DNA of 64,000 nt from Amycolatopsis sp. CA-128772. Its GTDB lineage: Bacteria > Actinomycetota > Actinomycetes > Mycobacteriales > Pseudonocardiaceae. The translations under genes and the position numbers were made by a program. Of this stretch, positions 24,772-32,235 are shown in pieces. Under the pieces are notes generated by a model. It made no database searches, had not been told where the DNA came from, and saw only the letters and a program-made list of their open reading frames with translations. How positions within the stretch are numbered: position 1 is the stretch's first letter; every line of letters begins with the position of its first letter. Where the stretch lies: assembly GCF_002904295.1 (NCBI RefSeq), contig NZ_PPHG01000029.1, positions 62,001 to 126,000 on the forward strand, written 5' to 3'.

Positions 24772-25619
24772 GAGCGGTGCGTGCGGAAGATCGCGGTGCC
24801 CGGGAAGAGCTTGCCGCGCAGCGGGCTCCACTGGCCCCAGACCCGCGTGTGCCCGGCCGGCCACTCGGGCTCGACCAGGTCGGTGAGGGTGAACCCGGCG
24901 CCCGCCAGCGCGCGCACGTAGTCGCCGAGGGTGTGGTGGTACTCGACGTAGGTGGCGGTGCCCTCGTCGTCGACCTCGACGTAGGGCGTGCGGTCGAAGT
25001 ACGGCTGGGTGACGGTGAGCCCCTGCGGGCCCGGGTCGTCGGGGAACATCCACCGCATCGGGTGAGTCACCGAGAACACCCACGGCGCGCCCGGCTGCAG
25101 CACCCGGTGCACCTCGGCGAACACCGCGTCCACCGAGGCCACGAACGGGATCGCGCCGAAGGCCGAGCAGGCCGCGTCGAAGCTGCCCGACGCCAGCGGC
25201 AGCTGCTCGGCGTTCGCCTGCACGAGCGGCACGGCCAGGCCGGTGCGCGCGTTGCCGTCGCGGGCGTGGCGCAGCATGCCGGCGGAGAGGTCGGTCGCCA
25301 CGGCGTGCGCGCCCTCGGCGGCCAGCCAGCGCGCGCAGGCGGCCTGCCCGCAGCCGACCTCCAGCACGCGCTTGCCGCGGACGTCGCCGAGCAGCCGGGC
25401 GTCGGCCTCCCGGACCCCCTCCGGGCACCAGACGAAGTCGGCGTCGCCGAGGAACCCGCCGTGCTCGGCCTGGTAGTCGTCGGCGTCGGCGTCCCACCAG
25501 GCCAGGTTCGCTGCCGCGGCCTCCGCCCCGCCGACCTCGCGGTAGGCGACCGCCGAGGTGCCCAGCCGGTGCTCCGCGGCGTCGTGGCGCCCCGGCGCGG
25601 GCGCCTCCTCCGGTGGCAT
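24768..25619 (-). CDS. Class I SAM-dependent methyltransferase
   Basis: A 283-residue methyltransferase. Motif I is VLEVGCGQAACARWL, followed by ATDLS (motif II), FDAACSAFGAIPF (motif IV region) and a C-terminal substrate-binding part. The ATG at 25619 has GGAGAC about eight bases upstream; an ATG at 25664 without such a site is an alternative. It heads a three-gene operon with two GNAT enzymes, divergent from rpsA. Target (small molecule rather than RNA, judging from the family) is unknown. Confidence 0.87.
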   Translation of the reverse strand: MPPEEAPAPGRHDAAEHRLGTSAVAYREVGGAEAAAANLAWWDADADDYQAEHGGFLGDADFVWCPEGVREADARLLGDVRGKRVLEVGCGQAACARWLAAEGAHAVATDLSAGMLRHARDGNARTGLAVPLVQANAEQLPLASGSFDAACSAFGAIPFVASVDAVFAEVHRVLQPGAPWVFSVTHPMRWMFPDDPGPQGLTVTQPYFDRTPYVEVDDEGTATYVEYHHTLGDYVRALAGAGFTLTDLVEPEWPAGHTRVWGQWSPLRGKLFPGTAIFRTHRS

Positions 25620-25719
25620 GATGGTGTCTCCGGTCCCGGTGGGCCTCAGCTGCTCCACCTGCATCTCGGTGCGTGCGGTTTGCTTCCGCGAGGACCTTAG
25701 CGAGCCAGGGGGACCCTGA

Positions 25720-25749
25720 TTGTGCCGCCTAGCGGCTGCCGCGTAGGAT
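25720..25749 (+). promoter_or_regulatory. rpsA promoter
   Basis: TTGTGC (25720-25725), an 18-bp spacer and TAGGAT (25744-25749) form a sigma-70-like promoter. Predicted transcription start is near 25756, leaving a leader of about 180 nt before rpsA. Apart from this promoter, 25620-25935 shows no gene; the leader may fold, as in other ribosomal protein mRNAs. Confidence 0.6.
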
Positions 25750-25935
25750 AAGTGTTAGCGCAGTGGGTTCGCGCTGCCTTCCGCTCAGCTTCTGGTTGGG
25801 ACTCGGGTCGCGCACCGTATGCGGGTCATGCCGCGGTCGTTCACTGGTGGACGTTTGCTAGCAGGGTCGACGCATGCACCCATTCGCGCCGACAACTGCC
25901 AACCCTCGATTCCATCCACCGGAGCAACCCGCCTA

Positions 25936-27435
25936 ATGACCACCGACACCGCCACCGCCCCGACCGCCCCGATCGGGGCCCCGCAGGTCGCCATCAACGA
26001 CATCGGGTCGGAGGAAGATTTCCTCGCGGCTATCGACAAGACGATCAAGTACTTCAACGATGGTGACATCGTCGAAGGCACGATCGTCAAGGTCGACCGC
26101 GACGAGGTCCTGCTCGACATCGGCTACAAGACCGAGGGTGTCATCCCCTCGCGTGAGCTCTCCATCAAGCACGATGTCGACCCGGCTGAGGTTGTCACCG
26201 TCGGCGATGAGGTCGAAGCCCTGGTTCTCCAGAAGGAGGACAAGGAAGGCCGTCTGATCCTGTCCAAGAAGCGCGCGCAGTACGAGCGCGCCTGGGGCAC
26301 GATCGAGGAGCTCAAGGAGAAGGACGAGCCCGTCAAGGGCACCGTCATCGAGGTCGTCAAGGGCGGCCTCATCCTGGACATCGGCCTGCGCGGCTTCCTC
26401 CCCGCGTCCCTGGTCGAGATGCGCCGCGTGCGCGACCTGCAGCCGTACGTCGGCCGCGAGCTCGAGGCGAAGATCATCGAGCTGGACAAGAACCGCAACA
26501 ACGTGGTCCTGTCCCGCCGTGCCTACCTGGAGCAGACCCAGTCCGAGGTGCGCAGCGAGTTCCTCAACGCGCTCGCCAAGGGCCAGGTCCGCAAGGGCGT
26601 CGTGTCGTCCATCGTCAACTTCGGTGCCTTCGTGGACCTGGGTGGCGTCGACGGCCTGGTGCACGTCTCCGAGCTGTCCTGGAAGCACATCGACCACCCG
26701 TCCGAGGTCGTCGAGGTCGGCCAGGAGGTCACGGTCGAGGTCCTGGACGTCGACATGGACCGCGAGCGCGTCTCGCTGTCGCTGAAGGCGACCCAGGAAG
26801 ACCCGTGGCGCCAGTTCGCCCGCACCCACGCGATCGGCCAGATCGTGCCGGGCAAGGTCACCAAGCTGGTTCCGTTCGGTGCGTTCGTCCGCGTCGAAGA
26901 GGGCATCGAGGGCCTGGTCCACATCTCCGAGCTGGCCGAGCGCCACGTGGAGATCCCGGAGCAGGTCGTCCAGGTCAACGGCGACGTCATGGTCAAGGTC
27001 ATCGACATCGACCTCGAGCGCCGTCGCATCTCGCTGTCGCTGAAGCAGGCGAACGAGGGTGTCACGCCGGACACCGAGTTCGACCCGACCCAGTACGGCA
27101 TGGCCGCCGAGTACGACGCCGAGGGCAACTACATCTACCCCGAAGGCTTCGACCCGGACACCCAGGAGTGGCAGGAAGGCTTCGACAAGCAGCGTGAGGA
27201 GTGGGAGCGCCAGTACGCCGAGGCGCACACTCGTTACGAGGCCCACATGAAGCAGGTCGTGAAGGCCGTCGAGGCGGACGCCGAAGCGGCGGCCGACGCG
27301 GCGACCGGCATCGAGGGTGGCGCGGAAAGCTACACCTCGGGCTCGGCCCCGGCCGACTCCAAGAGCAGCGGTGGCACCCTCGCCTCCGACGAGCAGCTCG
27401 CGGCGCTCCGCGAGAAGCTCTCCGGCGGTGCGTGA
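25936..27435 (+). CDS. rpsA: 30S ribosomal protein S1
   Basis: A 499-residue ribosomal protein with four S1 RNA-binding repeats at about 35-105, 120-190, 205-278 and 292-362, the third and fourth most canonical (GAFVDLGGVDGLVHVSELSW and GAFVRVEEGIEGLVHISELA). The C-terminal 130 residues are acidic and low in order, ending in a Ser/Ala-rich tail. The four-repeat form is the usual actinobacterial version. ATG at 25936 with GGAGC ten bases upstream. It binds mRNA on the ribosome; in mycobacteria it is also linked to trans-translation. Confidence 0.97.
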   Translation: MTTDTATAPTAPIGAPQVAINDIGSEEDFLAAIDKTIKYFNDGDIVEGTIVKVDRDEVLLDIGYKTEGVIPSRELSIKHDVDPAEVVTVGDEVEALVLQKEDKEGRLILSKKRAQYERAWGTIEELKEKDEPVKGTVIEVVKGGLILDIGLRGFLPASLVEMRRVRDLQPYVGRELEAKIIELDKNRNNVVLSRRAYLEQTQSEVRSEFLNALAKGQVRKGVVSSIVNFGAFVDLGGVDGLVHVSELSWKHIDHPSEVVEVGQEVTVEVLDVDMDRERVSLSLKATQEDPWRQFARTHAIGQIVPGKVTKLVPFGAFVRVEEGIEGLVHISELAERHVEIPEQVVQVNGDVMVKVIDIDLERRRISLSLKQANEGVTPDTEFDPTQYGMAAEYDAEGNYIYPEGFDPDTQEWQEGFDKQREEWERQYAEAHTRYEAHMKQVVKAVEADAEAAADAATGIEGGAESYTSGSAPADSKSSGGTLASDEQLAALREKLSGGA

Positions 27436-27454
27436 GCACTAGCTCTCCGAGCTG

Positions 27455-27502
27455 AACGGCAGAACCCCCGGTCCCTCGTGGACCGGGGGTTCTGCCGTTT
27501 CC
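27455..27502 (+). terminator. rpsA terminator
   Basis: A perfect 20-bp stem starting AACGGCAGAACCCCC with loop CTCGT, followed by TTTCC, 19 bases after the rpsA stop. The 3' arm (from 27480) is duplicated at 28066 as part of an 80-bp direct repeat. Confidence 0.92.
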
Positions 27503-27559
27503 GGGACTGTTGCTTTCCGCAGCCTGAGCCGGCCGTCGCGCGGGTCAGCGGTTGCGCAG
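27480..27559. repeat. 80-bp direct repeat, left copy
   Basis: This 80-bp segment starts in the 3' arm of the rpsA terminator and ends with a copy of the last codons of the TetR gene at 28131. It matches 28066-28145 over its full length, with the final 45 bases identical. A third, decayed copy of its last 28 or so bases lies at 27584-27611. Confidence 0.85.
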
Positions 27560-27616
27560 CGCTCCGGCATGCATGGTCGCCGGCGTCGCGCGGTCAGGGG
27601 TTGCGCAGCGCTCCGG

Positions 27617-28043
27617 CGGTGGTGCGGAATCGCGTGGCGGGACGTGCCGGCGGTGTTCGGTCCGTGGCAGACGATGTGGACCTGGCCCCGCTCCACAGGG
27701 GGCTGGGTCGAACTACACGGATCTGCTGAGCGAGCCGCCTGATCACGCGATCGGCCGCTCCCGCGGCGGGTGGAGCACGAAGGTGCACCACCTCGTCGAC
27801 GGCAACGGCCGACCGCTGGTGACGCTGGTCGGGTCCGGCCAGGCCGGAGCTGCACCGATGTTCCCGCACCTGATGCGGCACCTACGCATCCGCCGGGCTG
27901 GACGCGGTCGGGCGCGCACGAGACCTCACCGGGTTCGCGGCGACAAGGCCTACTCTTCGAGAACGATCCGCGGGCATCACCGATCAGCGGTCGTGCTGCA
28001 CGCGGTGGTCACCTGGACCGAGGCATTGTCAGACACGCCCTAG
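27617..28043 (+). pseudogene. IS5-family transposase relic
   Basis: Two transposase fragments in different frames. The first (27617-27690) reads RWCGIAWRDVPAVFGPWQTM, the N-terminal domain of IS5-type transposases. The second (27711-28043) reads EPPDHAIGRSRGGWSTKVHH, then RPHRVRGDKAYSSRTIRG, part of the DDE core around the second catalytic aspartate. The first catalytic Asp, the catalytic Glu and the C-terminus are missing, so the element is dead. It lies between the two copies of an 80-bp direct repeat. Exact ends of the former IS and its inverted repeats cannot be recognised. Confidence 0.8.
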
Positions 28044-28065
28044 ATCAACCCTCCCCATCCCGAGT

Positions 28066-28145
28066 GGACCGGGGGCTCTGTCGTTTGCAGAGGCTCGCCC
28101 TTCCGCAGCCTGAGCCGGCCGTCGCGCGGGTCAGCGGTTGCGCAG
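28066..28145. repeat. 80-bp direct repeat, right copy
   Basis: Matches 27480-27559 across 80 bp with about a dozen mismatches confined to the first half. It contains the true 3' end of the TetR gene, so this side is likely the ancestral junction for that gene and the left copy the ancestral rpsA side. Confidence 0.85.
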
Positions 28146-28766
28146 GCCGAGGCCGGACATCATCGCGCTGACGCCCTGCCGGTACATCTCCTCGTTGGCC
28201 TCGTCGGTGGGCGGGATGAACCAGTCCGCCAGCGGCCGCCGCGAAGCGAGCATCAGTTCCGAGCCGACCAGGCCGTGCATGGTCGTCCACAGCTGGTACG
28301 CCGTCGACCGGGCGTCCGCGCCCGGCGGGCAGACCCGGTGGACGCGGGCGATGAACAGGCTGAACGTCGTCCGCAGCACCGCCGACCGCAGCGCCGGGTC
28401 GGGGTCGAAGCCCGGGACCGGGCGCTCGAACATCAACGCGTACCGCGTCGGGCTCTCCCGGGCGAAGGTCCGGTACTCCAGCGCGAGGTGCAGCAGGTCC
28501 GCGACGGCGTCCTCACTCGACGGCGGCAGGTTCTCCAGCAGCTCCCGCAGCGAGTCGAAGGTGCGCTCGTACAAGGCGTCGAGCAGGCCCGCGCGCCCGC
28601 CGAAACGGGCGTACACGGAGATCGTCGACGCGCCGGCCGCCTCGGCCACCCCGCGCACGGTCAGCCCCGGGACGCCCCGGTCGACCAGGACCGACAAGGC
28701 GGCGTCGAGGAAGCGCTCGCGGCCGCCCTGGTCGGCCGGCCGCATCGGCAAGTGCCTTGTGGCCAC
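28131..28766 (-). CDS. TetR-family repressor
   Basis: A 211-residue TetR regulator. The helix-turn-helix (about 33-55) reads TVRGVAEAAGASTISVYARFGGR; the ligand domain includes the YALMFERPVPGF segment typical of TetR_C WHG-like regulators. The GTG at 28766 has AAGGGGG six bases upstream; the frame extends further to 28817 without such a site. Divergent from the OsmC-like gene, with a small inverted repeat in between. Its last codons are duplicated at 27532-27559 by the repeat around the IS5 relic. Confidence 0.9.
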   Translation of the reverse strand: MATRHLPMRPADQGGRERFLDAALSVLVDRGVPGLTVRGVAEAAGASTISVYARFGGRAGLLDALYERTFDSLRELLENLPPSSEDAVADLLHLALEYRTFARESPTRYALMFERPVPGFDPDPALRSAVLRTTFSLFIARVHRVCPPGADARSTAYQLWTTMHGLVGSELMLASRRPLADWFIPPTDEANEEMYRQGVSAMMSGLGLRNR

Positions 28767-28807
28767 GGCGCACCCCCTTCGCGGCAGCCCGGCGCAAGCG
28801 GCGCCCG

Positions 28808-28836
28808 GGTGACCCACCCGCAGCAGAAGATACGAT
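28808..28836 (+). promoter_or_regulatory. Promoter/operator between TetR and OsmC genes
   Basis: GGTGAC (28808-28813), 17 bp, TACGAT (28831-28836) reads toward the OsmC-like gene. GATA-CGA-TATC (28829-28839) is a short inverted repeat over the -10 box and could be the site of the divergent TetR. Confidence 0.4.
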
Positions 28837-28908
28837 ATCCGCGGCGTCTTGGGAATGTTCTGGATGTCCGGATCCGAGCGCCCCCGACCACTGGGAGGAC
28901 TGGCGCGG

Positions 28909-29355
28909 ATGGATCACCCCGAACCCGGCACCGTCGTCGTCACCGCGAGCGGCGACGGCACCTACACGCAGCGGGTCACGACGGCGGCCCACGAGCTGCT
29001 CGTCGACGAGCCGGTCGCGGTCGGCGGCGCCGACGCCGGCCCGAACCCGTACGAGCTGCTGCTGGCGTCCCTGGGTTCGTGCACGGCGATCACGCTGCGG
29101 ATGTACGCCGACCGCAAGGGCATCCCGCTCACCCGCGCGACGATCCGGCTGCGCCACGACCGCATCCACGCCGAAGACTGCGCCCAGTGCGAAACCGAGC
29201 GGGGCATGCTCAGCCGGATCACCCGCGAGATCACCCTCGAAGGGGACCTCGACGACGACCAGCGCGCCCGGCTGATGCTGATCGCCGACAAGTGCCCGGT
29301 GCACCGGACGTTGTCGTCGGAGATCGCGATCGAGACGCGCGAAGCCGGGTCTTGA
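28909..29355 (+). CDS. OsmC/YhfA-family thiol protein
   Basis: A 148-residue OsmC-fold protein. The two redox cysteines of the family are C58 in LASLGSCTA and C129 in ADKCPVHRTL; an extra pair, CAQC (91-94), is also present. The family reduces organic hydroperoxides using dithiols. The ATG at 28909 has GGGAGG ten bases upstream; an ATG at 28849 would add 20 unconserved residues. Divergent from a TetR gene that may control it. Confidence 0.88.
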   Translation: MDHPEPGTVVVTASGDGTYTQRVTTAAHELLVDEPVAVGGADAGPNPYELLLASLGSCTAITLRMYADRKGIPLTRATIRLRHDRIHAEDCAQCETERGMLSRITREITLEGDLDDDQRARLMLIADKCPVHRTLSSEIAIETREAGS

Positions 29356-29360
29356 CTCCC

Positions 29361-29410
29361 GGTTTCAGGGGGCGGGTGGTGAAGCCCCCGGCCCGAGGCG
29401 AAGCCTCGGT
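29361..29410 (-). repeat. 3'-UTR hairpin repeat, copy 2
   Basis: On the minus strand it reads CCGAGGC-TTC-GCCTCGG, then GGGGGCTTCACCACCCG and a C-run, matching the element after polA over about 38 positions. It starts 13 bases after the stop of the small minus-strand gene. Confidence 0.6.
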
Positions 29411-29422
29411 TGACCAAGACCC

Positions 29423-29671
29423 TCAGGCGGCGCGCACGGTCACCGCGATCGGGCGGGCCGGGCTGACGACCGGCACCCAGATGCGTTCGAGGGCGGCGGC
29501 GCGGGCCTTGCGGCGGAGGCCGGCGAAGCTGTGCTTGGCCGGCACCAGCAGGGCGCTCAGCCAGGTCCGGCGGTAGCCCGCCAGTGCGTCGCCCACCGGA
29601 TGGTGGAGAAGGCAGTGCACCAGCCCCGGCGTGCCGAGCCGGTGCCGCCCGGCGTGCTTGCTGTCCGCCAT
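29423..29671 (-). CDS. Small conserved-looking protein, unknown function
   Basis: An 82-residue basic protein, no signal peptide, one weakly hydrophobic stretch (WLSALLVPA) and many Arg/His. ATG at 29671 with GGAGGAACG immediately upstream, a strong ribosome binding site that supports expression. No family recognised. It ends in the hairpin repeat shared with polA. Confidence 0.6.
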   Translation of the reverse strand: MADSKHAGRHRLGTPGLVHCLLHHPVGDALAGYRRTWLSALLVPAKHSFAGLRRKARAAALERIWVPVVSPARPIAVTVRAA

Positions 29672-29848
29672 CGTTCCTCCGCGTGGACGACTTCGTCGCG
29701 GGCACCGTACGCAGCCGGGCGGGGCCCGGTGGGTAAGCAACACGGCGTGTCCGGATATCGGTTGAGTCACGCGTCACGATCGACTTGCGGATCGGCCGTT
29801 CTTCGGGCATGCGCGCCGGGCGCCCGGCGGGTGACTAGGGTGATCGTC

Positions 29849-31033
29849 ATGTTGCGTGTGGGGTTGACGGGTGGGATCGGGGCCGGGAAGTCGACCGTGG
29901 CGAACCGGCTCGCCGAACACGGGGCCGTGCTGGTGGACTCCGACCGGATCGCCCGGGAGGTCGTCGAACCCGGGACCGAGGGGCTCGAGCAGCTGGTGGC
30001 CGGATTCGGCGCGGAGATCCTGGCCGCGGACGGTTCGCTCGACCGGCCCGCGCTGGCCGCGAAGGCGTTCGCCGACGACGACTCGCGGCACCGGCTGAAC
30101 GCGATCGTGCACCCGCTGGTCGGCGCCCGCACCGGAGAGTTGATGGCGGCCGCGAGGCCCGACGCGATCATCGTCCACGACATCCCGCTCCTGGTCGAGA
30201 ACGGTCTCGCGACGGCCTACCACCTGGTCGTGGTCGTCGACGCGCCGGTCGAGGTCCGGGTGCGGCGGCTGGTGTCGGCGCGCGGCATGGCCGAAGCGGA
30301 CGCGCGGGCGCGGATCCGGGCGCAGGCGAGCACCGAACAGCGCCGCGCCGTCGCGGACGTCTGGCTCGACAACGGCGGCGCCGAAGACGCCGTGCTCGCC
30401 GAGGTCGACGCGCTCTGGGCGGACCGGCTGGTGCCGTTCGAGGCGAACGTCCGGCTGCGCCGGCCGCGGCCGCCGATGGCGCCGAAGATCGCCGGCTACG
30501 ACCTCACCTGGCCCGCCCAGGCCGAGCGGGTGCTGGCCCGGGTCCGCGCCGCGGCGGGGCCGCTCGCCCGCCGCGCCGACCACATCGGCTCCACGGCCGT
30601 CCCCGGCCTGCCCGCCAAGAACATCCTCGACCTGCAGCTCACCGTGTCCACAATGGACGACGCGGACGCGCTCGGCGAACTGCTGGCGGACGCCGGCTTC
30701 CCGCGGCTGGCCGGCGACTGGGCCGACGACGCCCAGGACGGCGACGGGTTGTGGCCCAAGCGCATGCACGTCAGTGCCGATCCGAAGCGCCCGGTCAACC
30801 TGCACGTCCGCGCGGAGGAGACGCCCGCGTGGCGGCTTGCCCTGCTCTTCCGCGACTACCTGCGCGCGAACCCGGACGAGCGCGACGACTACCGCGACGT
30901 GAAGCTGCGGCTGGCCGAAGCGCACGCCGCCGACCCCGGTTTCGAGGCGTACGCCGACGAGAAGCAGGAGTGGGTCAACGGCGTGTTCGCCCGCGCGGAG
31001 AAGTGGGCGGCGGCCACCGGCTGGACGCCCTGA
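29849..31033 (+). CDS. coaE: Dephospho-CoA kinase fused to GrpB/UPF0157 domain
   Basis: A 394-residue two-domain protein. Residues 1-200 are dephospho-CoA kinase, the last step of coenzyme A synthesis: P-loop GGIGAGKST (8-16), lid and VDSDRIAREVV region. Residues 215-394 are a GrpB/UPF0157 nucleotidyltransferase-like domain with HIGSTAVPGLPAKNILDLQ. The same fusion occurs in Mycobacterium (Rv1631), where the second domain has been linked to folding or stability. TAGGGT lies 7 nt before the ATG at 29849, so the mRNA may be leaderless; GTG 29840 is in frame but inside this box. Confidence 0.94.
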   Translation: MLRVGLTGGIGAGKSTVANRLAEHGAVLVDSDRIAREVVEPGTEGLEQLVAGFGAEILAADGSLDRPALAAKAFADDDSRHRLNAIVHPLVGARTGELMAAARPDAIIVHDIPLLVENGLATAYHLVVVVDAPVEVRVRRLVSARGMAEADARARIRAQASTEQRRAVADVWLDNGGAEDAVLAEVDALWADRLVPFEANVRLRRPRPPMAPKIAGYDLTWPAQAERVLARVRAAAGPLARRADHIGSTAVPGLPAKNILDLQLTVSTMDDADALGELLADAGFPRLAGDWADDAQDGDGLWPKRMHVSADPKRPVNLHVRAEETPAWRLALLFRDYLRANPDERDDYRDVKLRLAEAHAADPGFEAYADEKQEWVNGVFARAEKWAAATGWTP

Positions 31034-31039
31034 GCCCGC

Positions 31040-31616
31040 ATGTCCTTCAGCTGCGGCCAGCTTCCGGCCCAGCTCCCGGTCCGGCCGCTGAGCGGCCAGA
31101 CCGGCATGTGCTCGCTGGCGTTGCGGATCCCGAGCCGGTTGCCGAACCGGCCCGACGATGCGCGCGTCGCCGAAGGGTTTCGCGATCTTCGACGGGGTCG
31201 TAGCCGACGAAGAGCACGTGGCGGGTGTCGTCGGCGGGACGGCCGAAGGACCAGAAGCCGCGGCTGGGGCTGGCTGCGGCCGGCCGTTCGCGCGCTGCCA
31301 GAGCAGCGTGGGCACCAGGGAGGCGGCGGCGATCAGGGCCCCCAGCCACAGCTTCGGCCGGCGCAGCAGCTCCCGCGGCCCGAACGCGAGCACGGCGAGC
31401 CCGGCCGGGGGCGAGGGTGTCCATCGCCCGGGCGAGGGCCGGCACGAGGGGTGGCTGGTCGGCGTAACCCCAGGCCAGGTGCTTTCCGGCAGCGAGGAAG
31501 TACAGCTCGTCGCCGAAGTAGCCGTAGCGGCCGGCGGTGAGCAGCAGCGCGGTGGCCGTACCCGCCGCGAACAGCAGGACCGGGAGCCGGGCGAACGGGG
31601 AAAGCCGCCGGGCTAG
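31040..31616 (-). pseudogene. Decayed family-39-type membrane glycosyltransferase
   Basis: Reading the minus strand across three frames gives pieces of an ArnT/PMT-like glycosyltransferase in the right order. First, from about 31614, the N-terminal helix and [20 protein letters not shown] then YADQPPLVP. After a junction near 31395, in another frame, [19 protein letters not shown]. Then [20 protein letters not shown] and a C-terminus [19 protein letters not shown]. Most of the usual 480-550 residues are missing. No complete gene fits the 579 bp between coaE and the DUF402 gene, and the first fragment abuts the DUF402 stop, as an operonic gene would. Confidence 0.75.
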
Positions 31617-32131
31617 GGGTGCCGCCGCCAGGTCAGCGCGATGTCCCGGGTGGCCAGCCAGGCCGTGAGGTCGTAGCCGTGCGCGGCCAGCCCCTCGACG
31701 GCGGTGTAGGTGGTCTTCAGCGCGTGCTCGGCCTCTTCGGCGGTGACGAGACCCGCTTCGAGGGCCTCCAGGAGCTCGTCGGTGTCGATCACGCGGAGGG
31801 AGAGCTTGTCCTTGAGCACGATGTCGACGTACAGGTCGGTGGCGACCCAGCGCGGGCCGTCCCGGTGGACGCGGACGACGTCGAGGTAGAAGTCCTGGTC
31901 GCGTTCGTGGCCGGGGGAGAACCAGAAGTCGGTGAAGCGCAGGCCGAGCCCGGGCACCAGCCAGGACTCGAGGTAGTGGAACTGCGCGCGGCCCGGCGTC
32001 GGGCGGGCGAGGTAGAGGCCGAACGGCTCCTCGCGGAACTCCTCGACCTCCCGCACGATGCCCTTCGGGTCGATGTTCGCGCGCGCGGCGGGGTCGAAGA
32101 CCTCGACCTTCGGGGGGTGCAGTTCGGCCAT
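31613..32131 (-). CDS. DUF402 family protein
   Basis: A 172-residue protein of the DUF402 family, some members of which are nucleoside di/triphosphate phosphatases. Typical pattern: [40 protein letters not shown], and an alpha-helical C-terminus. ATG at 32131 has AGGA eight bases upstream; ATG 32140 is an in-frame alternative. It overlaps the first remnant of the decayed glycosyltransferase. Exact substrate unknown. Confidence 0.82.
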   Translation of the reverse strand: MAELHPPKVEVFDPAARANIDPKGIVREVEEFREEPFGLYLARPTPGRAQFHYLESWLVPGLGLRFTDFWFSPGHERDQDFYLDVVRVHRDGPRWVATDLYVDIVLKDKLSLRVIDTDELLEALEAGLVTAEEAEHALKTTYTAVEGLAAHGYDLTAWLATRDIALTWRRHP

Positions 32132-32235
32132 GCGGGTCATCCTGCCGGGCCGGTCACGAAACGCGAACTCCCGCCGCGGGCGTCACGCGTTCGGGCTAAG
32201 GTTCGCCGACCGTCCGTGACCGAGGGGGACTGGGG

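Noticed and set aside
27617..28043. Complete insertion sequence
   Set aside because: Two catalytic residues, the C-terminus, and terminal inverted repeats are missing, so it is a relic.
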